A stretch of 64,000 bases of DNA, taken from Stenotrophomonas maltophilia (GTDB lineage: Bacteria; Pseudomonadota; Gammaproteobacteria; Xanthomonadales; Xanthomonadaceae). The notes below the pieces were generated by a model. The model had not been told where the DNA came from and did not search any database. It was given only the letters and a program-made list of their open reading frames with translations. Shown in pieces: positions 47,184 to 55,964 of the stretch; within the stretch, counting starts at the first letter, position 1; each line of letters starts with the position of its first letter. The translations under genes were made by a program, and so were the position numbers. The stretch lies in NCBI RefSeq assembly GCF_001676385.1, contig NZ_LYVJ01000005.1, positions 124,001 to 188,000 of the forward strand, read 5' to 3'.

Positions 47184-48185
47184 TCAGTCCACCCCGGCAG
47201 GCCGCCCCATCGGCGCATCAAGCAACGGCATTCCCTCCCTGCTCCAATGCACCGGTTGGATGCGCGGCGAGCGTTTGGATGTGCAGCCCATTCCCGGTCC
47301 CGGGTTGGCGTGATAGATGATCCATTGCGTGCCATCGCGCATCCTGAAGAAGCCATTATGCCCAGGCGCGTATACGTGGCCCGCAGGGTTCTTCGCCAGG
47401 ATCGGATGCATGGCCTTGGTCCATGCCGCGGCGTCCAGTGGATCGGCGCCTTCCCTGGCGTGCAGCAGCCCGATGGCATAGCCGTCCGACCAGCATGCAC
47501 TTCCGGAGTAGGTCAGGAACAGGTCACCGTTCGGGCCCTGCAGGAACTCGGGCCCCTCCAGTATCTGCCGCCCGCCCTGCCGCTCCCACGGTTGGTCCGG
47601 CCGCGCGATGATGGTTTCTCCACCGCGCAGGGTCCAGGGATTGGCCATGGCCACGATGGCCAACGCGCTGTCCGGCCCTACATAGGGTGAATACACGAAG
47701 TAGCGCTTGCCGCCAGCCACGAAAGTGGTGCCGTCGATGCCGGCGTGTGCCGTGTCCAGGCGCCCGCGATCGGTCCAGCGGCCTTGGGTCGGATCGGCAT
47801 TGCGGTTCTCCAGCACGAACACGCCGCGATGGGCGTCCTCCTGGCCGTCGGGCACGTCACTGGCGGCCGCCGTGTAATAGATGTACCAGCTGCCATCGAT
47901 GCGATGCAGTTCCGGCGCCCAGATCGATTTCGCGTTGGGACCTGTCGCGGGCGGACGCCACACCGTCACCTCACGTGCCTCGGCCAGCCGACCCAGGTCG
48001 CGTGTAGCGCGGATCGCGAGGCGATCACCGTGCGTGCCCATGTAATAGAACATGTCCCCATCACGGACGATCCACGGGTCGGGCCCGGAGTCGAGCAGGG
48101 GATTGTCTACCCCATCCACCGCAGCGGATGCGCTGGCCGAAGGCTGGAGCAGCGCTGCAAGCGCCAGGACAAGCGTGCCTTTCAT
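47184..48185 (-). CDS. Exported glycoside hydrolase family 43 enzyme
   Basis: A 333-residue secreted five-bladed beta-propeller glycosidase with signal peptide (about residues 1-22). The GH43 catalytic triad is visible: Asp36 in SGPDPWIV (base), Asp in GIDGTTF (pKa modulator) and Glu in LEGPEFLQG (acid). GH43 enzymes act as arabinofuranosidases, xylosidases, arabinanases or exo-galactanases, and the subfamily cannot be told here. It is divergent from dgoK, with a shared regulatory motif between them, so it probably belongs to the galactose-utilisation regulon. Confidence 0.87.
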   Translation of the reverse strand: MKGTLVLALAALLQPSASASAAVDGVDNPLLDSGPDPWIVRDGDMFYYMGTHGDRLAIRATRDLGRLAEAREVTVWRPPATGPNAKSIWAPELHRIDGSWYIYYTAAASDVPDGQEDAHRGVFVLENRNADPTQGRWTDRGRLDTAHAGIDGTTFVAGGKRYFVYSPYVGPDSALAIVAMANPWTLRGGETIIARPDQPWERQGGRQILEGPEFLQGPNGDLFLTYSGSACWSDGYAIGLLHAREGADPLDAAAWTKAMHPILAKNPAGHVYAPGHNGFFRMRDGTQWIIYHANPGPGMGCTSKRSPRIQPVHWSREGMPLLDAPMGRPAGVD

Positions 48186-48236
48186 CCTGTTCCCCTCCCG
48201 GGTGTAAGGGCGCCGGCGGGCTTGCCAGCCAGCGGC

Positions 48237-48260
48237 AACAAAACCATATAATCATACAAT
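48237..48260 (-). promoter_or_regulatory. Regulon motif, copy 1 (GH43/dgoK divergent promoter)
   Basis: Minus strand: ATTGTATGATTATATG followed by GTTTTGTT. It matches copy 2 (49258-49281) at 21 of 24 positions and has the same orientation relative to its downstream gene. It is 52 bases before GH43 and 31 before dgoK. It probably combines promoter elements with the operator of the GntR regulator at 54602. Confidence 0.65.
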
Positions 48261-48291
48261 AGGCAACCGCCGCCGCGTCCAAGGAACCGCC

Positions 48292-49221
48292 ATGCAGCAG
48301 GACCACCCCGACAGCTTCATCGGCATCAACTGGGGCAGCAGCAATCTGCGCGCCTATCTGATCGGGGCCCACGGTGAGCTGCTTGATTCGCATGAAGCTC
48401 CTTCGGGCGTGGCCACGCTGGACCGCGCCGCCATGGCGACAGCCGCGGATACCCTCCGCGCCCGCTGGCCTCATGCACGTCGTGCTTACGCGGCCGGAAT
48501 GATCGGCTCGAATGTCGGCTGGATCGATGCCGGTTATGTGGAGTGTCCGGCAGGCGTCGAGGCGGTTGCGCAACGGCTGGTGCCCACCCGTATCGGTGAG
48601 CTGGCCGTCAGCATCGTGCCCGGCATGGCGTGCGTGCGCCCGATGGACGGCATGCCGGACGTCCTGCGTGGCGAGGAGACCGAGCTGCTCGGCCTGCTTG
48701 ATCGCAGTGACGTCGGCCCCGATTCCGTCGTCGCGCTGCCCGGCACGCATACCAAATGGATCCAGCTGGCCAACGCCCGCGTGGAGAGCTTCATGACCTC
48801 CCTGTCCGGCGAGCTGTTCGACCGCCTGGCCAGTGGTGGCCTGCTTGCTTCGGTGCTGGAGGGCCCGGGCGAGCCAGGGGCGGCATTCGCCGAAGGCGTG
48901 CGTACCGCAGCCGAAGGCCGCCTCGGGTTGGGTGCTCTACTCTTCGGCGTGCGCGCGCGGTTGATCCGCGGCGCCCTGCCGCGGACGGCCACCAGCTCGT
49001 ATCTGCGCGGCCTGCTGGCCGGTGCGGAGATCGCCGATGCGCTGGTGCTGTTCCCTGGGCTGAGGCATATGTCCGTGCCGCTGGTCGGCTCCGGGCCGGT
49101 GACCCGGCTCTACCGGGCCGCGATGGCCGAACTGGGAATCAACGCTCATCCCGTGTCCTCCGCCGACGCGGCGGTGCGTGGTTTCCGCGCACTGCACGCG
49201 ATGGCCTCCGCCGAGCGGTGA
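48292..49221 (+). CDS. dgoK: 2-oxo-3-deoxygalactonate kinase
   Basis: A 309-residue sugar-acid kinase that phosphorylates 2-keto-3-deoxygalactonate at C6 in the De Ley-Doudoroff route. Diagnostic segments are GINWGSSNLRAYLIG (phosphate 1 region), AYAAGMIGSNVGW, LRGEETELLG and LPGTHTKWI. AAGGA precedes the ATG. Unlike in E. coli, it is separated from dgoA-dgoD by galM, a glycosidase, the receptor and the regulator gene. Confidence 0.93.
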   Translation: MQQDHPDSFIGINWGSSNLRAYLIGAHGELLDSHEAPSGVATLDRAAMATAADTLRARWPHARRAYAAGMIGSNVGWIDAGYVECPAGVEAVAQRLVPTRIGELAVSIVPGMACVRPMDGMPDVLRGEETELLGLLDRSDVGPDSVVALPGTHTKWIQLANARVESFMTSLSGELFDRLASGGLLASVLEGPGEPGAAFAEGVRTAAEGRLGLGALLFGVRARLIRGALPRTATSSYLRGLLAGAEIADALVLFPGLRHMSVPLVGSGPVTRLYRAAMAELGINAHPVSSADAAVRGFRALHAMASAER

Positions 49222-49257
49222 GGCGCGGCAGATCGCGTGCTGCGTCGCAACGTGCGT

Positions 49258-49281
49258 ATTGTCTGATTATATGTTTTTGTA
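49258..49281 (+). promoter_or_regulatory. Regulon motif, copy 2 (galM promoter)
   Basis: ATTGTCTGATTATATG followed by TTTTTGTA, 31 bases before the galM ATG. It is an AT-rich island in GC-rich DNA and nearly identical to copy 1. TTGTCT and TATATG could serve as core promoter elements overlapping an operator. Confidence 0.65.
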
Positions 49282-49312
49282 CGCATCACGACATCGAGAG
49301 GGGTCTTGAGCA

Positions 49313-50455
49313 ATGCGTGCTGGCAAGGGGAAGGTGGCAGGGCTGATCGGCGTACTGGCAATGTCCGCGGCTGCATCGGGACAAGCGCAGGAACGCACCG
49401 TGGTGGGCAGGACCGCCGATGGCGTCGCCGTGGAGTCGATTCTGCTGCGCGATGGCACGGGCATGCAGGCCACCGTACTGACCCTCGGCGCCGCGCTGCA
49501 CTCCCTGGAAGTCCCCGACCGCGATGGCAGGTATGCCGATGTCGTGCTGGGCGATGCCACGCTCAAGGCCACGCTCGACACACCGCAGTACTTCGGCACC
49601 CTCGTCGGCCGCTTCGCCAACCGCATCGCCAAGGGCCGCTTCACCCTGGACGGCAGGACCTACCAGGTGCCCGTCAACAATGGACCCAACAGCCTGCACG
49701 GTGGCACGCGAGGATTCGACAAAGTGGTGTGGACCATCGTGGAAGCCACCGCGAACCACGCCATCCTGCGCCATGTCAGTCCGGACGGCGACCAGGGCTA
49801 TCCGGGCTCGCTCACGGTCACCGCGACCTACGCGCTGAAGGGTAACGGCCGGCTGGAAATCGAATACCGCGCTACCACGGACGCGCCGACCATCGTCAAC
49901 CTGAGCAACCATGCATACTGGAATCTGTCCGGCGAAGGTTCGGGCACGGCGATGGATCACGAACTGACCATACCGGCCAGCGCCTACACGCCGGTCGACG
50001 CGACCCTGATCCCCACGGGAGTGCTGCAGCCGGTGGAAGGCACCGCATTCGACTTCCGTACGGCCAAGCCGATCGGCCGCGACCTGCGCCAGGGCAACGA
50101 GCCGCAGCTGCTGCACGGCCGTGGCTACGATCACAACTGGGTGATCAGCAGGTCACCCAGCCGCGAGCTGCGCGAAGTCGCCCGTGTGCACGATCCACGC
50201 TCGGGCCGGGTGATGCGGGTGCTCTCCACGCAGCCCGGCCTGCAGTTCTATTCGGGCAACTTCCTCGACGGCAGTACCGTCGGAAAGAGCGGTCGCGTGT
50301 ACCGCCAGGGCGATGCCATCGTGCTGGAACCGCAGCTGTTCCCGGACACGCCGAACCAGCCGGCCTTCGGTTCGGCACGGCTGGATCCGGGCGAGACCTA
50401 CCTGAACCGCATCGTCTACGACTTCTCGACGGACCGCGCGCCGCCCAGACGCTGA
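49313..50455 (+). CDS. galM: Exported aldose 1-epimerase (galactose mutarotase)
   Basis: A 380-residue galactose mutarotase-like protein that interconverts alpha and beta sugar anomers. Catalytic residues are in NLSNHAYWNL (His) and VLEPQLFPD (Glu). LVGRFANRIAKGRF and NNGPNSLHGG are family signatures. An N-terminal signal peptide (about residues 1-25) places it in the periplasm, where it could present the beta-anomer to the transporter and dehydrogenase. It begins the galM-GH-receptor run. Confidence 0.92.
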   Translation: MRAGKGKVAGLIGVLAMSAAASGQAQERTVVGRTADGVAVESILLRDGTGMQATVLTLGAALHSLEVPDRDGRYADVVLGDATLKATLDTPQYFGTLVGRFANRIAKGRFTLDGRTYQVPVNNGPNSLHGGTRGFDKVVWTIVEATANHAILRHVSPDGDQGYPGSLTVTATYALKGNGRLEIEYRATTDAPTIVNLSNHAYWNLSGEGSGTAMDHELTIPASAYTPVDATLIPTGVLQPVEGTAFDFRTAKPIGRDLRQGNEPQLLHGRGYDHNWVISRSPSRELREVARVHDPRSGRVMRVLSTQPGLQFYSGNFLDGSTVGKSGRVYRQGDAIVLEPQLFPDTPNQPAFGSARLDPGETYLNRIVYDFSTDRAPPRR

Positions 50456-50568
50456 TTCCGCGCACCGCGCGTTGGCCGGTCATCGCACCGGCATCCCGAT
50501 GCAGCACGCACTACCGCCTCCCGGCCGATGCCAGGACGGGCAGCTCATGACCCAAGGAGATGCAGCTC

Positions 50569-51717
50569 ATGCGAAAGTGGCTTTCCCCACTGTTGGCGGC
50601 GATGCTCGCCGTGGCACCCATCGCGCATGCGACCGACGCGGCGCGCTGGTCTCCGGCCGAGGCCGATGCATGGTATTCCCGGCAGCCATGGCTGGTGGGC
50701 GCCAACTACGCCACCTCCAACGCGATCAACCCGCTTGAGATGTTCCAGGCGGAGACCTTCGATCCGGAGACCATCGACCGCGAACTGCGCTGGGCACACG
50801 AGCAGTTCGGCATGAATACCATGCGCGTCTACCTGCATGACCTGCTCTGGAAGCAGGATCCGCAGGGCCTGCTGAAGCGTATCGACACCTTCCTGTCCAT
50901 CGCCGAGAAGAACGGTATCCGCCCGATGCTGGTGCTGTTCGACAGCTGCTGGGACCCGGACCCGGTGCTGGGGCCGCAGCGACGCCCGATTCCCGGCGTG
51001 CACAACTCCGGCTGGGTGCAGAGCCCGGGCCGCCACATGCTGGTCGATCGTTCCAATGACGCCCATTTCCAGGCCTATGTCGAAGGCGTGGTCGGTGCCT
51101 TTGCCAACGACCGGCGCGTGCTGGCCTGGGACCTGTGGAACGAACCGGACAATCCGGGCGGCGGCAACTACATGGACAAGCAGCTGAAGGGCGAACAGGA
51201 GCGCGTCGCCGAGCTGTTGCCGAAGATCTTCGACTGGGCGCGTGCGAAGAAGCCGGTGCAGCCGCTCACCAGCGGCGTATGGATCGGTGACGACTGGTCG
51301 CCCGGCGCCGCGACGCTGACCGCCATCCAGCGCACCCAGCTGGAACGCTCGGATGTGCTCACCTTCCACAACTACGAACAACCCGAAGCCTTCGTTGCCC
51401 GCGTCGGGCAGCTGCGCAAGCACGGCCGCCCGCTGATCTGCACCGAATGGCTGGCCCGCGGCGCCGGCTCGAACGTGGACACGATCCTGCCGATCGCCCG
51501 CCGGGAGAACATCGGCATGATCAACTGGGGCCTCGTCGACGGCGCGATCCAGACCCGCTTCCCGTGGGACAGCTGGCAGCGTCCCTACACGATGGAAGCA
51601 CCCACGGTGTGGTTCCACGACCTGCTGAAGGCCGACGGCACGCCCTACCGGGCACGCGAAGCCGAACTGTTCCGCAGGCTGGCCAGGACGCCGCGCACGT
51701 CCGTTCCTGCCTTCTGA
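50569..51717 (+). CDS. Exported GH5-like glycoside hydrolase
   Basis: A 382-residue secreted (beta/alpha)8-barrel glycosidase of clan GH-A type. The signal peptide ends AHATDAARW. The acid/base Glu lies in WDLWNEPDNPGG and the likely nucleophile Glu in ICTEWLARG. Homologues are variously named cellulase-family hydrolase or 1,4-beta-xylanase; specificity is unknown, and the locus suggests a galactose-containing glycan. ATG 50569 is chosen over 50560 because the AAGGAG ribosome-binding site abuts the earlier ATG but is well spaced from this one. Confidence 0.8.
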   Translation: MRKWLSPLLAAMLAVAPIAHATDAARWSPAEADAWYSRQPWLVGANYATSNAINPLEMFQAETFDPETIDRELRWAHEQFGMNTMRVYLHDLLWKQDPQGLLKRIDTFLSIAEKNGIRPMLVLFDSCWDPDPVLGPQRRPIPGVHNSGWVQSPGRHMLVDRSNDAHFQAYVEGVVGAFANDRRVLAWDLWNEPDNPGGGNYMDKQLKGEQERVAELLPKIFDWARAKKPVQPLTSGVWIGDDWSPGAATLTAIQRTQLERSDVLTFHNYEQPEAFVARVGQLRKHGRPLICTEWLARGAGSNVDTILPIARRENIGMINWGLVDGAIQTRFPWDSWQRPYTMEAPTVWFHDLLKADGTPYRAREAELFRRLARTPRTSVPAF

Positions 51718-51726
51718 CCTCCTCGT

Positions 51727-51749
51727 GCCCGCCTGCACTGAAGGCGGGC
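51727..51749 (+). other. Hairpin between the GH5-like gene and the receptor gene
   Basis: GCCCGCCT-GCACTGA-AGGCGGGC, 8-bp perfect arms, without a T-run, 42 bases before the receptor ATG. It may adjust receptor expression by processing or attenuation; this is speculative. Confidence 0.4.
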
Positions 51750-51790
51750 CACTCAACCGCGACTGCTTTCCGGAATCCGGAGATACCGCC

Positions 51791-54502
51791 ATGACCGCTC
51801 GCTCGTCCCGCACCGCGCTTTGCCTGGCCATCCTCTCGGCCCTTGCCCTGCCTGCCCTGGGCCAGGCGCAGGAGGGCGGCTCGCAGGAGGCCGTCAACCT
51901 GGACACGGTCACCGTGACCGCACTGCGCCAAAGCCTGCAGACCGCCCAGTCCATCAAGCAGGAATCGGCGATGGTCGTTGATTCGATCGTCGCCGAAGAC
52001 ATCGGCAAGCTGCCCGACAACAGCGTGGCCGATGCGCTCCAGCGCGTCACCGGCGTGCAGGTGGCCCAGGGCAACCAGGGCGAAACCACCGGCGTGGTGA
52101 TCCGGGGCCTGCCCAACGTGATCAGCACTCTCAACGGGCGCGAGATCTTCAGCAGTTCGGGGCGTGGATACGCGTTCCAGAACCTGCCGGCCACCGCCAT
52201 CAAGAGCCTGAACGTCTACAAGAGCAGCGAAGCGAGCCTGCCGCTGGGCGGTATCGCCGGCCTGGTCGACATCCAGCTGCGCCGGCCGCTGGACTTCGAG
52301 GGGGCGGAGATTGCCGGAACCGTGACGGGCACGCACAGCAAGTACGGCGGTGACGTCGATCCCTCCGCCAGCCTGCTGCTGAGCAACCGATGGGAGACCG
52401 ATGCCGGCGAGATCGGCGCGATGGTCAACTTCGGCTATGTCGGCAAGCGCTACGCCTATGACGCGGTGTGGGGCGACTTCCCGAAGGTACTGGAAAATCC
52501 CGACGGGACACCGGTGCGCAGCGAGGCCGGCAGCCTGATCGCCGCACCCAACGGCTGGGGCACCAACTACAATCACGGTGACCGCAAGCGCAGTGCGTTC
52601 AATTACGCCCTGCAATGGAAGCCCAGCGAACGCACCGAGGTCTACGCCGAAGGCCTCTATGACTTCGTGCGTGACGACTATGACCAGGCCTTCCTCTTCA
52701 GCTTCCCGGTCGGCGTGGTTGCGCCGAACGGGCTCCAGGTCGGCAACAACTGCTATGCCAACCGCCTGGACGGGCCATTGGCCGGCCAGACCATCTGCGA
52801 TGCCACCGGTGGCTCGTGGACCGGCGACACCTATGCGGCCAGCAGCACCCAGGCGCACAAGCAGCGCGGCCAGGACATCCAGAACGCGCTGGGCTTCAAG
52901 TGGCGCGGAGACCAGTTGCAGCTGTCCACCGAAGTGGCGCGTACCTCCGGCTACTACCGCGACGAGAACTTCATCATCGACACCTTCCTGGGCGGGCCGA
53001 TCACCACCGTGTGGGACGGTACTTCCGGCAAGCACCAGAACTGGCACCTGGCCGGCAACCCCGCCATGGATCCGTCGCGCTTCTATCTCAATGGCCTGTT
53101 CCAGACCTGGGGCGAATCACGCGGCGAAGAGAACAGCTGGCGCGGCGATGGAACCTTCGAATTCCTCGATGGCCCGATCGCCAACCTCCAGTTCGGCCTG
53201 CGCTACGCCGACCGCACGGCCAGCGCCAAGGGCAGCGTGGAGATCAACACCCCACCGCCGGGGGGCGCCGGCAGCGGCAACATCACCGCCTCGCCCAATC
53301 CGGCCAACCAGGTGGTCGGGCTGTTCCCGGCGGGCAGCTTCTTCTGCAGCAAGCGCGGCAACTCGGCGCTGAACCAATCGTTCCTCACTCCGTGCTACGA
53401 CTACCTGATCGACAACGCCGATGCGCTGCGCCGCTACTACGGCCTGCCTGACGGCCTGGCGGCGGAGAATCCCGGCCGCTTCTTCGACATCGAGGAGCGC
53501 AAGAGCGCAGGCTACCTGCAGGCAAAGTACGACTTCGACCTCGGCGGGCTGCGCGTGGACGGCCTGGTCGGCGTGCGTGCGGAAAAGATCAAGCGTGAGC
53601 TGAACGCCTTCTCGTTCGATGCCGGTACCGGCGTCTACAGCGCCATCACCCGCAGTACCCAGGACACCAATGCGCTGCCCAACGCGAGCCTGAACCTGCA
53701 CTTCAACGATGCGTGGCAGCTGCGCGTTCTGGCGGCCAAGACCTTGAGCTATCCCGACTTCGGAGCATTGAACCCGTCGATCTCCTTGAATCCGGGCACC
53801 GTCAACCGCGCCGGCGTGGCCAGCAGCGGCAACCCCGACCTGAGCCCGATCAAGTCGACAAACTATGACATGTCACTGGAGTGGTACTTCTCCCCGGTCG
53901 GCTACGCCAGCGCAGGCGTGTTCTATCGTGACATCGATGGCTACATCCAGAACTACATCACCAACGTGGTCATCGCCGGGGAAGACTATGAGCTGTCCTC
54001 GCCGCAGAGCGCCGGCAGTGGCCACCTGCAGGGCGTGGAACTGGCCTACCAGCAGACCTTCGATTTCCTGCCCGGCGCCTGGAGCGGGCTGGGCGCCCAG
54101 TTCAATTACACCTACATCGAAGGCGACACCAAGTCACCGGAATTCATCGGCGGGCCGACGATCTCGCGCCCGTTGCAGAACGTGTCCAGGAACAACTACA
54201 ACGCGGTGCTGTTCTACGAGAACTTCGGCTTGAGCGCGCGCCTGGCCTATGGCTATCGCAGCCGCTACATCGACTTCTTCACCCAGCCCACCGTGGCCGG
54301 AACGGAGGACCAGGTCGAGCCGGCCAGCTCGCTGGACTTCTCGATCAGTTACGACGTCACTCCGCGCGCTACGGTGGTGTTCTCGGCCACCAACCTGCTC
54401 GGCAACAACCTGCACCAGTACTGGGGCAGCGGCACCACGCGGCCGCGTGATATCCGCTACCAGGACAGGACCCTGGGCATGGGCTTCCGGTTCAAGCTCT
54501 GA
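51791..54502 (+). CDS. TonB-dependent receptor for glycan uptake
   Basis: A 903-residue outer-membrane receptor. The signal peptide ends LGQAQ. A plug domain (about residues 40-165) with DTVTVTALRQSLQTAQSIKQ resembling a TonB-box region, and NSVADALQRVTGVQV and RGLPNVISTLNGRE motifs, precedes a 22-strand barrel. Xanthomonadaceae use such receptors in carbohydrate-utilisation loci to import oligosaccharides. Flanking glycosidases and the dgo genes point to a galactose-containing oligosaccharide as ligand. ATG 51791 begins the signal peptide directly. Confidence 0.92.
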   Translation: MTARSSRTALCLAILSALALPALGQAQEGGSQEAVNLDTVTVTALRQSLQTAQSIKQESAMVVDSIVAEDIGKLPDNSVADALQRVTGVQVAQGNQGETTGVVIRGLPNVISTLNGREIFSSSGRGYAFQNLPATAIKSLNVYKSSEASLPLGGIAGLVDIQLRRPLDFEGAEIAGTVTGTHSKYGGDVDPSASLLLSNRWETDAGEIGAMVNFGYVGKRYAYDAVWGDFPKVLENPDGTPVRSEAGSLIAAPNGWGTNYNHGDRKRSAFNYALQWKPSERTEVYAEGLYDFVRDDYDQAFLFSFPVGVVAPNGLQVGNNCYANRLDGPLAGQTICDATGGSWTGDTYAASSTQAHKQRGQDIQNALGFKWRGDQLQLSTEVARTSGYYRDENFIIDTFLGGPITTVWDGTSGKHQNWHLAGNPAMDPSRFYLNGLFQTWGESRGEENSWRGDGTFEFLDGPIANLQFGLRYADRTASAKGSVEINTPPPGGAGSGNITASPNPANQVVGLFPAGSFFCSKRGNSALNQSFLTPCYDYLIDNADALRRYYGLPDGLAAENPGRFFDIEERKSAGYLQAKYDFDLGGLRVDGLVGVRAEKIKRELNAFSFDAGTGVYSAITRSTQDTNALPNASLNLHFNDAWQLRVLAAKTLSYPDFGALNPSISLNPGTVNRAGVASSGNPDLSPIKSTNYDMSLEWYFSPVGYASAGVFYRDIDGYIQNYITNVVIAGEDYELSSPQSAGSGHLQGVELAYQQTFDFLPGAWSGLGAQFNYTYIEGDTKSPEFIGGPTISRPLQNVSRNNYNAVLFYENFGLSARLAYGYRSRYIDFFTQPTVAGTEDQVEPASSLDFSISYDVTPRATVVFSATNLLGNNLHQYWGSGTTRPRDIRYQDRTLGMGFRFKL

Positions 54503-54544
54503 TGACGACCTTCCCCCACATGCCTCACGCCCCGCATCGTCCCT

Positions 54545-54560
54545 TTTGTCGGATAATAGG
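54545..54560 (+). promoter_or_regulatory. Regulon motif, weaker copy 3 (GntR promoter)
   Basis: TTTGTCGGATAATAGG matches copy 2 at 12 of 16 positions and lies 41 bases before the chosen GntR start. It suggests autoregulation. Confidence is lower than for copies 1 and 2. Confidence 0.45.
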
Positions 54561-54601
54561 AGTGACCGCAGCCTGCGGTGCACCAAGCCAAAGGGACGCC
54601 C

Positions 54602-55318
54602 GTGAAACGGATCGAGGTACGCAACCTCTACGACCAAGTCACCCAGGAGATCGGCCAGCGCATCGTCAGTGGCGCGATCAAGCCGGGCGAGTTCCTGCCC
54701 AAGGAAGAGCTGTTGGCGCAGACCTTGTCGGTGAGCCGTACCGCGCTGCGCGAGGGCCTGAAGGTGCTGGGCTCCAAGGGCCTGATCGAAACCAGGCAGA
54801 AAACCGGTTCGCGGGTGCGCGAGCCGCGTTTCTGGAAGCAGCTGGACAGCGATATCCTGGCGTGGCGCTGTGCGTCCATGCCGACCCAGGACTTCGTGGA
54901 GAAACTGGTGGAAATGCGCGAGGTGATCGAGCCGGCCGCGGCCGCCTCGGCTGCGCGACGCCGTTCGCCCGCGCAGCTGGCCCGGATCCGGGCGGCGTAC
55001 CAGGCGATGGCCGATGCAACCGACCAGGATGCGTGGGCCAAGGCCGATCTGGCCTTCCACGAGAGCGTGCTGGAAGCTACCAACAACGAACTGCTGGGTT
55101 CGCTGTTTTCGGTGATCGATGCCGCGCTGGGCACCTTCTTCCTGCTGTCGGCGCAGACAGCGAAGGACTTCAAGTATTCGCTGCCGCATCACTTCGACGT
55201 GTACGACGCGATCCGGCAGAAGCAACCGGACGCGGCGCGCGCCGCCATGCTGGAAATGATCGCCGACTCCCGCGCCAACCTGAAGGGCAGCCGCGCCAGA
55301 CGCTCCGCCACCCCATAG
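54602..55318 (+). CDS. FadR-type GntR-family regulator, DgoR-like
   Basis: A 238-residue regulator with an N-terminal winged helix (residues about 5-72, LPKEELLAQTLSVSRTALREGLKVLGSKGLIETRQKTGSRV) and a C-terminal all-helical FCD ligand domain (about 90-225). Its His/Asp residues (KADLAFHESVLEAT) probably bind a metal and a sugar acid. E. coli DgoR has this type and responds to galactonate. GTG 54602 has AAGGGA seven bases upstream. Eleven bases separate it from dgoA, so it leads the catabolic operon. Confidence 0.88.
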   Translation: MKRIEVRNLYDQVTQEIGQRIVSGAIKPGEFLPKEELLAQTLSVSRTALREGLKVLGSKGLIETRQKTGSRVREPRFWKQLDSDILAWRCASMPTQDFVEKLVEMREVIEPAAAASAARRRSPAQLARIRAAYQAMADATDQDAWAKADLAFHESVLEATNNELLGSLFSVIDAALGTFFLLSAQTAKDFKYSLPHHFDVYDAIRQKQPDAARAAMLEMIADSRANLKGSRARRSATP

Positions 55319-55328
55319 AGGATTCGCC

Positions 55329-55964
55329 ATGAGCACCGCCTGGATGCAACCCCTTCCCCTGGTTGCGATCCTGCGCGGGCTCACCCCGCAGGAAGCACCG
55401 GCCATCGGTGCCGCATTGGCCGAGGCCGGCTTCCATCTCCTGGAAGTGCCGCTCAACTCGCCACGACCGCTGGAGAGCATCACGCTGCTCGCCAGGCAGC
55501 TCGGTGACCGTTGCCTGGTCGGCGCAGGCACCGTGCTGTCCACCGCCCAGGTACAGGACGTGGCCGATGCGGGCGGACGGCTGGTGGTGATGCCGCATGC
55601 CGATGTGGAGGTGATCGCGGCAGCCCATCGGAAGGGCATGGTCTGCACGCCCGGGGTGGCCACGCCCACTGAAGCGTTTGCCGCCCTGCGCGCCGGTGCG
55701 GATGCGCTGAAGCTGTTCCCGGCCGAACAACTGCCACCACCGGTGCTGAAGGCGTGGTCCAGCGTCCTGCCCGCCGGCACGCCGCTGCTGCCCGTGGGTG
55801 GCATCACGCCCGAGCGCATGGCCGCCTATCGCCACGCCGGCGCGGCCGGCTTCGGCATCGGATCTGCCCTCTACGCCCCCAGGACTCCGGCCGCGGAAGT
55901 GGCGCGCCGTGCACGCGCGTTCATCGACGCGTGGAACAGAACGAACATGGACCCCCACGCATGA
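55329..55964 (+). CDS. dgoA: 2-dehydro-3-deoxy-6-phosphogalactonate aldolase
   Basis: A 211-residue class I aldolase that splits KDPGal into pyruvate and glyceraldehyde-3-phosphate. The Schiff-base Lys128 is in ADALKLFPAEQ, and Glu39 in LEVPLNSP and Arg16 in ILRGLTP are conserved. It closely resembles E. coli DgoA (205 residues). GAGG precedes the ATG. The stop overlaps the dgoD start as ATGA. Confidence 0.94.
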   Translation: MSTAWMQPLPLVAILRGLTPQEAPAIGAALAEAGFHLLEVPLNSPRPLESITLLARQLGDRCLVGAGTVLSTAQVQDVADAGGRLVVMPHADVEVIAAAHRKGMVCTPGVATPTEAFAALRAGADALKLFPAEQLPPPVLKAWSSVLPAGTPLLPVGGITPERMAAYRHAGAAGFGIGSALYAPRTPAAEVARRARAFIDAWNRTNMDPHA

